A stretch of DNA of 64,000 nucleotides from an uncultured bacterium (lineage in GTDB: Bacteria > Myxococcota_A > Polyangia > Polyangiales > Houyiibacteriaceae): contig CALJDU010000010.1 of the NCBI GenBank assembly GCA_938024995.1, positions 62,001 through 126,000 of the forward strand. Direction: 5' to 3'. The notes under the pieces were generated by a model. It saw only the letters and a list, made by a program, of their open reading frames with translations. It searched no databases and had not been told where the DNA came from. Of this stretch, positions 47,458 to 55,842 are shown one piece after another; position 1 is the stretch's first letter, and every line of letters starts with the position of its first letter. The translations under genes and the position numbers were made by a program.

Positions 47458-48165
47458 TTATCGTGGGGGCGCGTTGAAGTAGCCCGTGAGCTGGACGCCG
47501 ACGCTCATCCCCCAGAGCGAACGGCTCTGCGGAACGACGTTCCGGCGGAGCGAGTAGTAGCCGAGATCGCCGGGCGCTTCTCGCCGAACCGCGCGCGCGG
47601 TGAACGAGATCGCGCCGTAGCGGAGCCGGACCTCGCTGCCCAGACCGAATGAGGCCTCGAGCTGTCGGAGCGCGGGACACTCGACGGATTCGTCGACCCC
47701 CGGAAGATCATGCGTCGTGGGCCCGCCCATCAAGAACGCTGCACCCGCGAGCCCAAACACCTGCACCCGGTTCCGCGGGTTGAGGTAGACGCGCGCGTCC
47801 AGAAAGAACGCCATCTCAATTGTGGAGACGGTGCGTTCCCGGTTGACGCGGTACGAACCGCCGCCGAGCCCAGCCCCGACATCGAACCCAAGGTGCCCCG
47901 TTCGCGTTCGAAAGCGCCCTCCGAAGTCGAAGCGGCCGACGTGCAGCGCGCCTCGGTCACGTCCAATATCGGTGATCACGCGATGACGAATGAAGATCCC
48001 CGCGCGTTGTCCCCGGACCCGATCTTCTTGAATCTCCGCGGCCGACCGCGTGTCTTCCCCTGTGGTGTCTTCGTCCCATGTGCCGTCTTCCTGCGCTTCG
48101 GCATGAGCAGAAGACAGCGCCAGGAGCGCCGCGAGCAACGCGACGCCAAACCAATCTCGAACCAT
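47458..48165 (-). CDS. Secreted protein, probably outer-membrane beta-barrel, unknown
   Basis: 235 residues. A Sec signal ('WFGVALLAALLALSSAHAEAQ') is followed by alternating hydrophobic/polar beta strands with Gly-rich turns ('VGRFDFGGRFRTRTGHLGFDVGAGLGGGSYR', 'EVRLRYGAISFTARAVRR') and ends in aromatic/basic residues, consistent with a small outer-membrane barrel. I choose ATG 48165 over the longer frame to 48204. Family not identified. Confidence 0.65.
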   Translation of the reverse strand: MVRDWFGVALLAALLALSSAHAEAQEDGTWDEDTTGEDTRSAAEIQEDRVRGQRAGIFIRHRVITDIGRDRGALHVGRFDFGGRFRTRTGHLGFDVGAGLGGGSYRVNRERTVSTIEMAFFLDARVYLNPRNRVQVFGLAGAAFLMGGPTTHDLPGVDESVECPALRQLEASFGLGSEVRLRYGAISFTARAVRREAPGDLGYYSLRRNVVPQSRSLWGMSVGVQLTGYFNAPPR

Positions 48166-48281
48166 GTACGAACCTCCGTCGGATCGCCCCCTCACACACG
48201 CCACAGCATGAGGTTAGGGTGGTCGCGGCGCTCCGGCAAGACGCCGCGTCTCCCCATCCATCTCGGCGATGCGGTATACAG

Positions 48282-48704
48282 GTGAAGGTGAATCGCCAAC
48301 TCGTGTGTGTCGTCGGGATCGTGATCCGCGATGGAAAGATCCTCGCGCTTCGGCGCGCGAAGGACAAAGACGCCGCGCCCGGCATCTGGGAAACCGTTTC
48401 AGGTCGCGTTCGCCTCGGGGAAGACCCCCTCGACGCGGTTCGCCGCGAGATCGAAGAAGAGACCGGCCTGAGCATCTCGGTCGAGCCGCGTCCCGTGGAT
48501 GTCTACACCGCGTCACGCGCGAACGTCCCGATGGTCGTCATCGTATACCGCGCGCTCTACCTCTCCGGCGAGGTCTCGATCTCGGTCGAACACGACGACT
48601 ACTCCTGGGTCACGCACGACGGGTTTGTTGAGCTGACCTCGCTCGATCGATTGGTCGTCGCGGTCGAGCGCGCCATGGTCCTCCCGATCCTCGAAGAGGA
48701 ATAA
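48282..48704 (+). CDS. Nudix hydrolase
   Basis: About 140 residues. The Nudix box is complete: 'GRVRLGEDPLDAVRREIEEETGL' fits G-x5-E-x7-REUxEExGU, with the metal-binding Glu residues of REIEEE. Nudix enzymes cleave nucleoside diphosphates linked to X, for example 8-oxo-dGTP, NADH or ADP-ribose; the substrate here is not readable. GTG at 48282 or GTG at 48288 are both possible starts. It is divergent from the barrel-protein gene. Confidence 0.88.
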   Translation: MKVNRQLVCVVGIVIRDGKILALRRAKDKDAAPGIWETVSGRVRLGEDPLDAVRREIEEETGLSISVEPRPVDVYTASRANVPMVVIVYRALYLSGEVSISVEHDDYSWVTHDGFVELTSLDRLVVAVERAMVLPILEEE

Positions 48705-48863
48705 GCCGCTCCCAGACCGCTGGTTTCGTGCGGGTTCGGCGCTGGAACGAGCGCCGTTGGCCCGACGTCTGAGATCGCAAGAAATCAGCGACCCGCTGTT
48801 TATTGGATCCCGCGCAGGACCCGTTTCTACCATTCGGATTCGTCGCCCACGCGACGTTGGAGG

Positions 48864-51137
48864 ATGATGGACCGCAGCCACCCGAACGCCGTACCTGCAA
48901 AGACCGAAGGAGCTGAGCCTTCGATCGGGCTCCACGCTCGAGCCGGCGACTCAACGTCGACCCGAGTCGGTTCACGTGCACGCACGTCTGTCCGCCAGAT
49001 GCTCACTGGAGGACGCGCCACCGCGCTCCCGCCCATCACGGAACTGACCGCGGCGGTGACCTCGCTCGCGAGAGGCTTCCGCGAGAAGGTCTTGCTCAGC
49101 GTCGGCGAAGAGCCGACCGAGTTCGCGTTGGTTCGCCGCGGCGATCAGGTCCTCGCGTCGTGTTACGACACGGGGTCCGCGCCGGAGGTGCTCCTGCTGG
49201 ATCGCCCGATCGCGCTCGCGCCGCTTCTCCGCGCCTGTGCTCGCGAGACGCTGGAGGAAGCCCAGCTCTTGAGCGACCCGACCACGCGTCAAGTCGCGGT
49301 GAAGCTCGCGGAGCGCGCGCTCGCGATCGAGATCGAAGACGACCCTGCGGTGAACGTCGCGCCGACCATCCGTCGCGGGGGCGCGCGTCGCCCGAACGGC
49401 GAGCCGCTCACCTTCGGCTACGAAGCACGGGTCTTCCCGAGCGCGCACCCCACCTCCGCGCGGTCATCGCAGTCTGACGTCCACGCGATGCTCTTCGCGG
49501 GTCAGCTCTGGGCGTTCGTACACGGCAAGCGCGTCCCGCTCGCCCGTGGTCCGATCATGCTCCCGGTCCAGCGCATGGTCGTCGCCGCCCGCGCGTTGAT
49601 CGATGCCTGGGACGAGGCCAAGCCCTGTCACGTCCGGCTGTGCGTGTCCGGCTTCCAGGTAAGCGCGCGGTACGACGGTCGCGAGACCGCAGCGCTCTCT
49701 TTCGAGGACGACTCCCAGCGGATCTCGGTGCCCGGTCTCTCCGTCGACCAAGCGGCGCTGCCGATCCTGAGCGTCGCTTCTGACATCCTCCGCTCACTCG
49801 TCGCCGCCGACCGCGCGCAGAACCGCAACCTCCGCGTCAGCGATCTCCGCGAAGAAGTGCGCGAGCTTCGCCGTCGTGTCCGCGGTCGTCAGAAGATGTC
49901 CGGTTTCGTGAACCGCGACGCGGATCGACTCCGCGCGCTCAACCGCTCGGTACGCAAAGAGGTCCGCCCCGAGCCCGCGCCGCGCTCGCTCCGCTTCGGA
50001 GAGCGTTGGCGGATCGCGCTTGACGGTCTAGACGCGACCTCAACGTTTTTCTGCGGCGACCGCTTGGTCATGTCCACGCCCCGCATCACGTTGGCGGTTT
50101 CCCGGGAGACCGGCGACGCGCTCTGGGTGCGTGACGGCGGCGGGTCGACGGCCTTGATGGCGAGCTCGATCTTGCTCCGCGCGTTCCCCGAGGGCGACGT
50201 CGAGCTGTGCGACGTCGAGGACGGCGAAGCGCGCGCGACCACTCGTATCGCTCCTCGCGTCGGCGGCGCGATGACGAGCGTCTTGGTCGGCGGCGGCAAC
50301 ATCCCGCAGATGGCGGTCTTGAGCGAGGGCGCGCGTCGTCTCGTCGCGGTCGACGTCCGCACCGGCATCCCGCGTTGGCGCTTCCTCACCGAGGGCAGCG
50401 GGAACCACTTCGTCTGCCGCGCGGGCCGCATCTTGTTGGTCGCCTCGAGCACCGGCTCCCTGCACGCGCTCGACGTCGCGAACGGCGAAGAGCTCTGGCG
50501 TTACAACTCGCGGCGCCGGGTGGCGTTCGCGCCGCAGGTCTCGGGTGACACCGCGATCTTGGCCGCGGGTGAGCCAGGCGGACGGCTCGGCGCGATCATC
50601 GGCGTCGACCTCTACACCGGGGAGGAGCGCTTCTGCTCTGAGCTCCCGACCGGTCCTTCGTGCCGACCGATCGTCGCCGGCGAGCTCGTCGCGGTGACCT
50701 CAGGAGAGCACCTCGTTTTCTGCGAGGCCGACAGCGGCGCGGTGCGCTTCTTGACCGAAGACCCGGGCTTGAGCAGCGGCGCCGCGCTCATGGTCGACGA
50801 CCTCTTGATCGTGAACGCGCCGGGAGGACGACTCACCGCGATCGACGTGAAGAAGCAAGGGGTCGCGTGGTCACGGGTCCTCGGCGAGCCGGCGATCGAC
50901 GAGGTTCCGCGGAGCCTTGAACCGGTCCTGCGCGGCGGCGCCCTCTTCGTCCCGGGCGGCGCGGTCTCGGTGATCCGCCCCATCGACGGAACCGTGATCG
51001 GCGCGCTTCCGTGCGACCTCGTCCCCGACCTCATCCGCGTCGACGAGCGCGGCTGGGTCTACATCGCCGAAGAGAGCGGTCATATGGCCGCCTTCGCGCC
51101 GATCCCGCACCTCCGATTGATCTCGGGCGGGCGCTGA
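48864..51137 (+). CDS. PQQ-type beta-propeller repeat protein, apparently cytoplasmic
   Basis: 757 residues. The N-terminal half (1-370) is helical with a basic segment ('REEVRELRRRVRGRQK'), and the C-terminal half (about 375-757) has PQQ/BamB-like propeller blades: 'LAVSRETGDALWVRDG', 'VAVDVRTGIPRWRFLT', 'LHALDVANGEELWRYN', 'IGVDLYTGEERFCSE', 'TAIDVKKQGVAWSRV'. Unlike BamB, I see no signal peptide. GGAGG ends one base before the first of two adjacent ATGs (48864, 48867), an odd spacing, so the start is uncertain. Likely a scaffold or sensor, not a PQQ dehydrogenase. Confidence 0.78.
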   Translation: MMDRSHPNAVPAKTEGAEPSIGLHARAGDSTSTRVGSRARTSVRQMLTGGRATALPPITELTAAVTSLARGFREKVLLSVGEEPTEFALVRRGDQVLASCYDTGSAPEVLLLDRPIALAPLLRACARETLEEAQLLSDPTTRQVAVKLAERALAIEIEDDPAVNVAPTIRRGGARRPNGEPLTFGYEARVFPSAHPTSARSSQSDVHAMLFAGQLWAFVHGKRVPLARGPIMLPVQRMVVAARALIDAWDEAKPCHVRLCVSGFQVSARYDGRETAALSFEDDSQRISVPGLSVDQAALPILSVASDILRSLVAADRAQNRNLRVSDLREEVRELRRRVRGRQKMSGFVNRDADRLRALNRSVRKEVRPEPAPRSLRFGERWRIALDGLDATSTFFCGDRLVMSTPRITLAVSRETGDALWVRDGGGSTALMASSILLRAFPEGDVELCDVEDGEARATTRIAPRVGGAMTSVLVGGGNIPQMAVLSEGARRLVAVDVRTGIPRWRFLTEGSGNHFVCRAGRILLVASSTGSLHALDVANGEELWRYNSRRRVAFAPQVSGDTAILAAGEPGGRLGAIIGVDLYTGEERFCSELPTGPSCRPIVAGELVAVTSGEHLVFCEADSGAVRFLTEDPGLSSGAALMVDDLLIVNAPGGRLTAIDVKKQGVAWSRVLGEPAIDEVPRSLEPVLRGGALFVPGGAVSVIRPIDGTVIGALPCDLVPDLIRVDERGWVYIAEESGHMAAFAPIPHLRLISGGR

Positions 51138-51192
51138 GGTCTCGGGGAGAGCGCTGAGAGGCGCGCTCCCCACCTCGTTCGTTCGTTTCGAG

Positions 51193-52182
51193 ATGTGGCA
51201 CCCTCGCGCGGTGTCGAAGCACGCGACGTCAAAGAAGAAGACGAAGAAGAAGCGCGACATCCGAATCGCGCATCACGTCGCCGGCGCGGAGCACGAGCGC
51301 AACGCGTTACGGGAGACAATCTTCGACTTCCTCGAGGACGTCGGTGACTCGCTGCGGAACCCTAGGGGAGAGTTCGGCGCGCGGACGGGCGACAAGGTTT
51401 TCATCGCCTTGATGGTCCCGATCATCTCCGTCGCGTTGCTCATAAGCGGCTCCCCTCACCAGATGGTCGCGGGGACCGCGCTGTTGCTCTCCGCGGTCTG
51501 CCTCGCGACCGTCATCACCTCGCTTCGAATGCGCCGCGTCCTCACCCACGAGCTCGTGATGGGAGATGATGGCTTCAAGCTAACCCGGGGTCGCGAGAGC
51601 CGGTTCTTCGCCTTCTCGGAGATCGCGGACCACTGGTGGGAGCGCGAGACCTTTTTCATCACGAAGCAGACCGACGAAAAAGCGCGCGAAGTCATCCAGA
51701 CCTGGAAAGGCGCCTGCAGCCGCGAAGGGTATCGGCGGAATCACGTCCCGGCGATCAGGCCAGGTCAGCACGAAGCCGTCGACACGAGCGCGCGCTTTCG
51801 TCCGCGCGATGTCGCGCGGTTCCGAGAGGACCTCAAGAGCGCCCTCTCGACGTACCGCGCGCGAACTCCGCGTGAGGTCCCCTCCGCTCTCTCCCGCCAA
51901 GCCGGCGAGCCCACCGACGAGTGGATCTCGCGGATCACGTCGAGCGTCGACTCGTACCGCTCCGCCCCGCGCGTCGACATGGAAGAGCTGGCGTGTGATC
52001 CCACAGTCGCGCCGATCGATCGCGTCACCGCGGCCGCTTCTCTCTCCACCGCGCCCGACGAAGTCCGCGCGAGGGTCCGGGTCGCGGTGAACGCCTCCGC
52101 GGACGAGCGACTGGTCGACGCGATCGAAGAAGCGCTCTGTGGCGAGATCAGCGAAGACGTGCTCGAAGAGCTGATCGCGTAG
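51193..52182 (+). CDS. Membrane protein with two TM helices and helical C-terminal domain, unknown
   Basis: 329 residues. A Lys-rich N-terminus ('SKKKTKKKR') is followed by two hydrophobic helices (about 68-112), then a mixed cytoplasmic domain with 'SRFFAFSEIADHWWERETFFI' and an all-helical C-terminus ('TAAASLSTAPDEVRARVRVAVN', HEAT-like). The ATG at 51193 or the GTG at 51211 may be the start. Located about 55 bp after the PQQ-propeller gene on the same strand, possibly one transcript. Family not recognised. Confidence 0.68.
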   Translation: MWHPRAVSKHATSKKKTKKKRDIRIAHHVAGAEHERNALRETIFDFLEDVGDSLRNPRGEFGARTGDKVFIALMVPIISVALLISGSPHQMVAGTALLLSAVCLATVITSLRMRRVLTHELVMGDDGFKLTRGRESRFFAFSEIADHWWERETFFITKQTDEKAREVIQTWKGACSREGYRRNHVPAIRPGQHEAVDTSARFRPRDVARFREDLKSALSTYRARTPREVPSALSRQAGEPTDEWISRITSSVDSYRSAPRVDMEELACDPTVAPIDRVTAAASLSTAPDEVRARVRVAVNASADERLVDAIEEALCGEISEDVLEELIA

Positions 52183-52205
52183 CGAGAGCTCGCCCTCGCG
52201 GGACG

Positions 52206-53006
52206 CTAGCGTGAGGTCAGCCGGACCACGAACGCCCCGCCGCCGCCGAGCCGAGGCGACGCCGTTCGAAAACCGAGAACGACCGGCGCCGCGCCTTTGG
52301 TGAGCGCCTTGATCACTGCGTCTTGCAAGACGCCGACGCCGCCTGCGCTGTGCTTGCCCTTGCCGAAGATGATCCGCACGCAGCGACGTCCGGTTCGCTG
52401 TTGCTGACGGACAAAGCGGATCACTTCGCGCTCCGCCTCCTGAGCGAAGAAACCGTGCAGATCCAGGTCCCCCTCGGGCGCTGGGTCCTCGAGGTAGCTC
52501 ATCACGCTCTTGTGCGCGTCGACCCGAGCCCCGCGGACCTCATCGTCGTCACGCGAGATCTCGAAGCGGTGGCCTCCGCCGACCAAGGCGTCGAGCTTCG
52601 CGCGCGCGGCCGCTTCTGCGGCTTCGTCTTTGATCGATGACTGCGGCTTCTTGGTCACCACGCGCGCGCTCGGGTTCTTTCGACCGAGCCGCGTGACGCC
52701 CGCGTAGGCCTGGTCGCGCGTGAGCCGCTCCTCGTAGGCCTTCTTCACGATCGCGGGATCGATCTCGCGGGACTTCGGCTTTCGCTTTTCCTTTGCGCGC
52801 TGCTCCGCTTGCTCTTGCGCGATACGCTTGCGCTGCGCCTCCTCGCGCTTCGCTTTCGATTTCTTGTCGACGCGCAGCTCGTCTTTCATCGCCGCGAGGG
52901 CCGCGAACGGATTGTTGATCCGCTCCGGCGCCTTCGGGAGCTTCACCTTGTCTTCCGGCGGACTCTCGTCCGGACCGCGAGGTCGCTTTTTCTTTCGGCG
53001 CGCCAT
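52206..53006 (-). CDS. Smr-domain protein (SmrA-like)
   Basis: 266 residues. A long Lys/Arg/Glu-rich, probably disordered N-terminus (1-150) precedes a C-terminal Smr domain: 'DLDLHGFFAQEAEREVIRFV' with the LDLHG motif and 'VRIIFGKGKHSAGGVGVLQDAV' with the HGxG-type loop. Smr domains act as RNA or DNA endonucleases, for example in MutS2-linked ribosome rescue or repair. Here there is no MutS2. The ATG at 53006 is chosen since the longer frame has no coding character. Divergent from cysE. Confidence 0.88.
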   Translation of the reverse strand: MARRKKKRPRGPDESPPEDKVKLPKAPERINNPFAALAAMKDELRVDKKSKAKREEAQRKRIAQEQAEQRAKEKRKPKSREIDPAIVKKAYEERLTRDQAYAGVTRLGRKNPSARVVTKKPQSSIKDEAAEAAARAKLDALVGGGHRFEISRDDDEVRGARVDAHKSVMSYLEDPAPEGDLDLHGFFAQEAEREVIRFVRQQQRTGRRCVRIIFGKGKHSAGGVGVLQDAVIKALTKGAAPVVLGFRTASPRLGGGGAFVVRLTSR

Positions 53007-53125
53007 ACGGCGAGCATGGAGCGTTTCGCGTTTGAAGCAAGCCCGAACAACGCGCCGGCGAAGCGCGAGACCGCCGCGGCGTCGATTCGTTGCGCGTCGC
53101 CGCGGTACGCCTATCATTCTCAGCG

Positions 53126-53947
53126 ATGCCGAACGCACCTCAGGTGACCCCGCCGACCCCAGATTGCGCCGAGATGAGCGGAAGCAAGTCGGGGCTGGGA
53201 AAGATGCTCGCGCGGATCCGCTGCTACGTTCGCGATGTGGACGCGGTGATCGCGCACGACCCGGCGGCGAGGTCTCGCGTGGAGGTCGTGCTGACGTATC
53301 CGGGGGTGCACGCGCTCTGGATTCACCGGTCCGCGCACAGTCTCTGGAAGCGTGATCGTAAGCTCCCCGCTCGGGTGGTCTCCCACGTGAACCGTTTCCT
53401 TACCGGTGTCGAGATCCACCCCGGCGCGCGGTTCGGGCAAGGCGTCTTCATCGATCATGGAATGGGCGTGGTCGTCGGCGAGACGGCGAGCGTCGGCGAC
53501 GGCTGCATCCTCTACAAGGGCGTTGTCCTCGGCGGCACCTCGACCAACAAGAGCCAGCGGCACCCGCAGCTCGGCAAGAACGTCGTGGTCGGCACCAACG
53601 CCTGCATCCTCGGCAACATCGAGGTCGGCGACGGCGCGCGGATCGGATCGGGCTCGGTCGTCATCCGCCCCGTGACCGACCGCGCGACCGTGGTCGGCGT
53701 TCCAGGTCGCGAGGTCAGCCAGGTCACCTCAAAACGCGCGCGTTTCGATCAGACGCTCGATCACGCGAGCTTGCCCGATCCCATGATCGAGATGCTCCGC
53801 TCCTTGCGTGACGACAACGAGCGGCTCCGGAAGCGCCTTGAAGCGCTCGAAGAGAAGCTCGACATCGAGCCGGAAGAGGACGAAGACATCGCGCTGATCG
53901 ATGGCGCGCTCGCCACCACGGATCTGCCGCCGCAGCACGGTGGCTGA
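53126..53947 (+). CDS. cysE: Serine O-acetyltransferase
   Basis: 273 residues. The N-terminal helical region is followed by a left-handed beta-helix with hexapeptide repeats: 'GVEIHPGARFGQGVFIDHGMGVVVGETASVGDGCILYKGVVLGGT', then 'HPQLGKNVVVGTNACILGNIEVGDGARIGSGSVV'. It acetylates L-serine with acetyl-CoA in the first step of cysteine synthesis. After the usual 'VPGRE' end, it carries an extra C-terminal coiled coil and acidic tail (about residues 205-273). The tail ends in 'ATTDLPPQHGG', and a near copy of this ending lies 800 bp downstream. Confidence 0.93.
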   Translation: MPNAPQVTPPTPDCAEMSGSKSGLGKMLARIRCYVRDVDAVIAHDPAARSRVEVVLTYPGVHALWIHRSAHSLWKRDRKLPARVVSHVNRFLTGVEIHPGARFGQGVFIDHGMGVVVGETASVGDGCILYKGVVLGGTSTNKSQRHPQLGKNVVVGTNACILGNIEVGDGARIGSGSVVIRPVTDRATVVGVPGREVSQVTSKRARFDQTLDHASLPDPMIEMLRSLRDDNERLRKRLEALEEKLDIEPEEDEDIALIDGALATTDLPPQHGG

Positions 53948-54026
53948 AGCGCATCTTGTCGCCAGCCAACCCATCCGAGGTGGCTCCGCACGGTACGTTC
54001 CTGTAGCACCACGTTCGCGAAGCACG

Positions 54027-54596
54027 AAAATTCACCGCCACCAGCTCGGCTACAAGGGCGGTGAGTTCTTGAGTACCTACGACGCGCCGTCAGGTGAGTT
54101 CCTGCTCGACGACGTCAACTGTTCACGTGAAGCGCGCATCATCGACTGCGCGCACAACGACTTCGGCGTTGAGAACTGCGCCGCGATTGAAGGCGCCGGC
54201 TTCCGCTGCGAGACGTGGGGCGAAGGCGACATCCGGTTCCGCAACGCGCAGCTTCCCGGCACCCCAGTCGGAGCGTTGGGTACCTCGACCCTTCGCCGAG
54301 ATGTTGGGCGTCTTGAGGTGCTCCATGACGGCGTGTGGGGGTCGATCTGCGACGACGGCATCTGGCCCGTAGGCACAAACACGGAGCCGTTCATCAACAC
54401 GGCCTGCAACCAACTTGGTTTCACCACCGGCACCGGAAACGTGAGCAACATGTGGGATGGTCCCGCGAGTCAACCGATCTGGCTCGACGACGTGGTGTGT
54501 GACGCCGCGGACGCGACGGTTCCGATGTGCGAGAATCGCGGCTGGGGCGTGAACAACTGAGCCCACGGAGAAGACCTCACGCTCTCCTGCGACTAA
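54027..54596 (+). pseudogene. 5'-truncated SRCR-domain gene with a TGA at a conserved Cys codon
   Basis: From about 54039 the frame reads as the second half of a scavenger-receptor Cys-rich domain ('HQLGYKGGEF', 'FLLDDVNCSREARIIDCAH', 'AAIEGAGFRC'), then a nearly complete second SRCR domain ('GRLEVLHDGVWGSICDDGIW', 'CNQLGFTTGTG', 'IWLDDVVCD', 'CENRGWGVNN'). There is no start codon, signal peptide or first half of domain 1: the segment begins right after cysE. At 54558-54560 a TGA replaces the expected Cys codon, after which the family continues ('AHGEDLTLSCD') to TAA 54594-54596. Both defects indicate a dead gene. Confidence 0.75.
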
Positions 54597-54607
54597 CGTC
54601 TTCGAGG

Positions 54608-54657
54608 ACAAACGGAACGGCGCTCAGCTCATCACGAGCTGGGCGCTTTTCGTTTGT
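54608..54657 (+). terminator. Hairpin terminator after the SRCR remnant
   Basis: Stem GCGCTCAGCTC (54620-54630) pairs with GAGCTGGGCGC (54636-54646, one G-U) with a five-base loop, inside outer arms ACAAACG (54608-54614) and CGTTTGT (54651-54657), with a short T-run. Looks like an intact factor-independent terminator of the former SRCR gene. Confidence 0.75.
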
Positions 54658-54680
54658 GCGCTCCTCGATCGACGTCGGAC

Positions 54681-54740
54681 ATGAACGAGAACAAGTCCCT
54701 CGCGGTGGCGACGACGGATCTGCCGCCGCACGGCGGGTAG
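54681..54740 (+). other. Near copy of the cysE 3' end (19-codon open frame)
   Basis: ATG AAC GAG ... TAG reads MNENKSLAVATTDLPPHGG. Its end repeats the cysE end (ATTDLPPQHGG): bases 54714-54730 are identical to 53918-53934 (17 of 17), and each copy runs to a stop shortly after. This could be a remnant of a duplicated or rearranged locus, with the SRCR block between the copies. It is not likely to encode a functional protein. Confidence 0.5.
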
Positions 54741-54742
54741 CA

Positions 54743-55760
54743 TCACATGAGGCAGATGCCTCCGACCCCGCCGCCAACGAGCGGAACGATCCCGCAGCGC
54801 CCGCTCGAGCAGTCCCCGTCCGTCACGCAATGGCGGAAGCAAACGGCGCCTCCCACGCCCGTGGGGTAGCAACCGTGTTGGGGCGCGCAACGATCGCCCA
54901 TGCCGCACGTCTCGCCTTCCGTGAGCGCGCCGAAGGAAACACAGTGCGTGACGTACTCGCCCGCGTCGTTCGTGTTCGCGGCTGAGCACGTCTTATCCGC
55001 CGGGCAGTCGTCCCCGCCGAGAACGCAACCAGTTGTACAGAAACCAAACTCTCCTTCCAGGGCGATGCACGCTGCTCCGGACCGAGAGATGCAGTCTTCT
55101 CTTTCCAGGCACCAGCGCGTGCATCCGAGCTGAGTGCAGGCGGTCCCGGCAACGCAGTCCGATGTCGAGACACAGTCCGCTCCCTCCGGAAGCGTGCCCG
55201 CGGGCGTGCACCTCGGTGCCTCGTCTCCAGGAAAGAGGTTGCAGCCTTCACCATCCGCGCAACCACACTGCGGGGTCAGGAGACGACATGGCTCCTCATC
55301 GCACACGGCGACATCGGACCTTGCGTCCGCGGCGTCGGCGTCTCCTGCGTCATCTCCCGCATCATCTCCCGCGTCTCCCGCATCGACTCCTGCATCATCA
55401 CCCGCATCGACTCCGGCATCACCGGAGACCTCCAAGAAGATGACGACGTCGACCCGCTCGCCCTCCTCGAACCGCGCGGCGGTCTCCGCTTCCCACGACA
55501 TCTCGTCCCGCGACCCTGTGACCACGATCCGTCTCGCTCTGGAAGACCGTGGGCTGAGGCGTGAGCGTGAACGAAGAACCTGCGGTGAACGGTGAGAGGG
55601 TCCGATCCGCGATCACTGCGCCGTCGACCTCTACGCGGACCTGGAGTGAATCGAACACCGCTCGGTCTGAATCCACGCGGACGACCAACTGGGTCGGTGT
55701 ACTGCTGCACGCGGCCACGAGAAGGCACGAAACTACAGTGAATCGCGCGAGTCTCATCAC
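54743..55760 (-). pseudogene. Frameshifted Cys-rich lipoprotein of the 'TPTQ' family
   Basis: From ATG 55760: lipobox 'VAAC' (C18), 'SSTPTQLVVRVDSDRAVF' and an N-domain like that of the 40-44 kb lipoproteins, up to about 55560 ('TPQPTVFQS'). The frame then turns Arg/Gly-rich and stops at 55419. In another frame the expected continuation appears ('RRIVVTGSRDEMSWEAETAARFE', 'VVIFLEV', 'GDAGVDAGDDAG' linker) and runs through Cys-rich repeats ('CGCADGEGCNLF', 'CVAGTACTQLGCTRW') to 54743. One base inserted or two deleted near 55540-55565 explains it. Either recent decay or a sequencing error. Intact size would be about 338 residues. Confidence 0.75.
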
Positions 55761-55842
55761 TGGTCCATACTAAAACGCATACCAATCCCCGTGCCAGTCC
55801 GTGCGCCTTCCATAGGCACACAAGTGTTTGGCGTGGTAATCA

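Noticed and set aside
54558..54560. In-frame TGA as a selenocysteine codon
   Set aside because: The gene lacks a start and half a domain, and I see no SECIS-like hairpin right after the TGA. A nonsense mutation is simpler.
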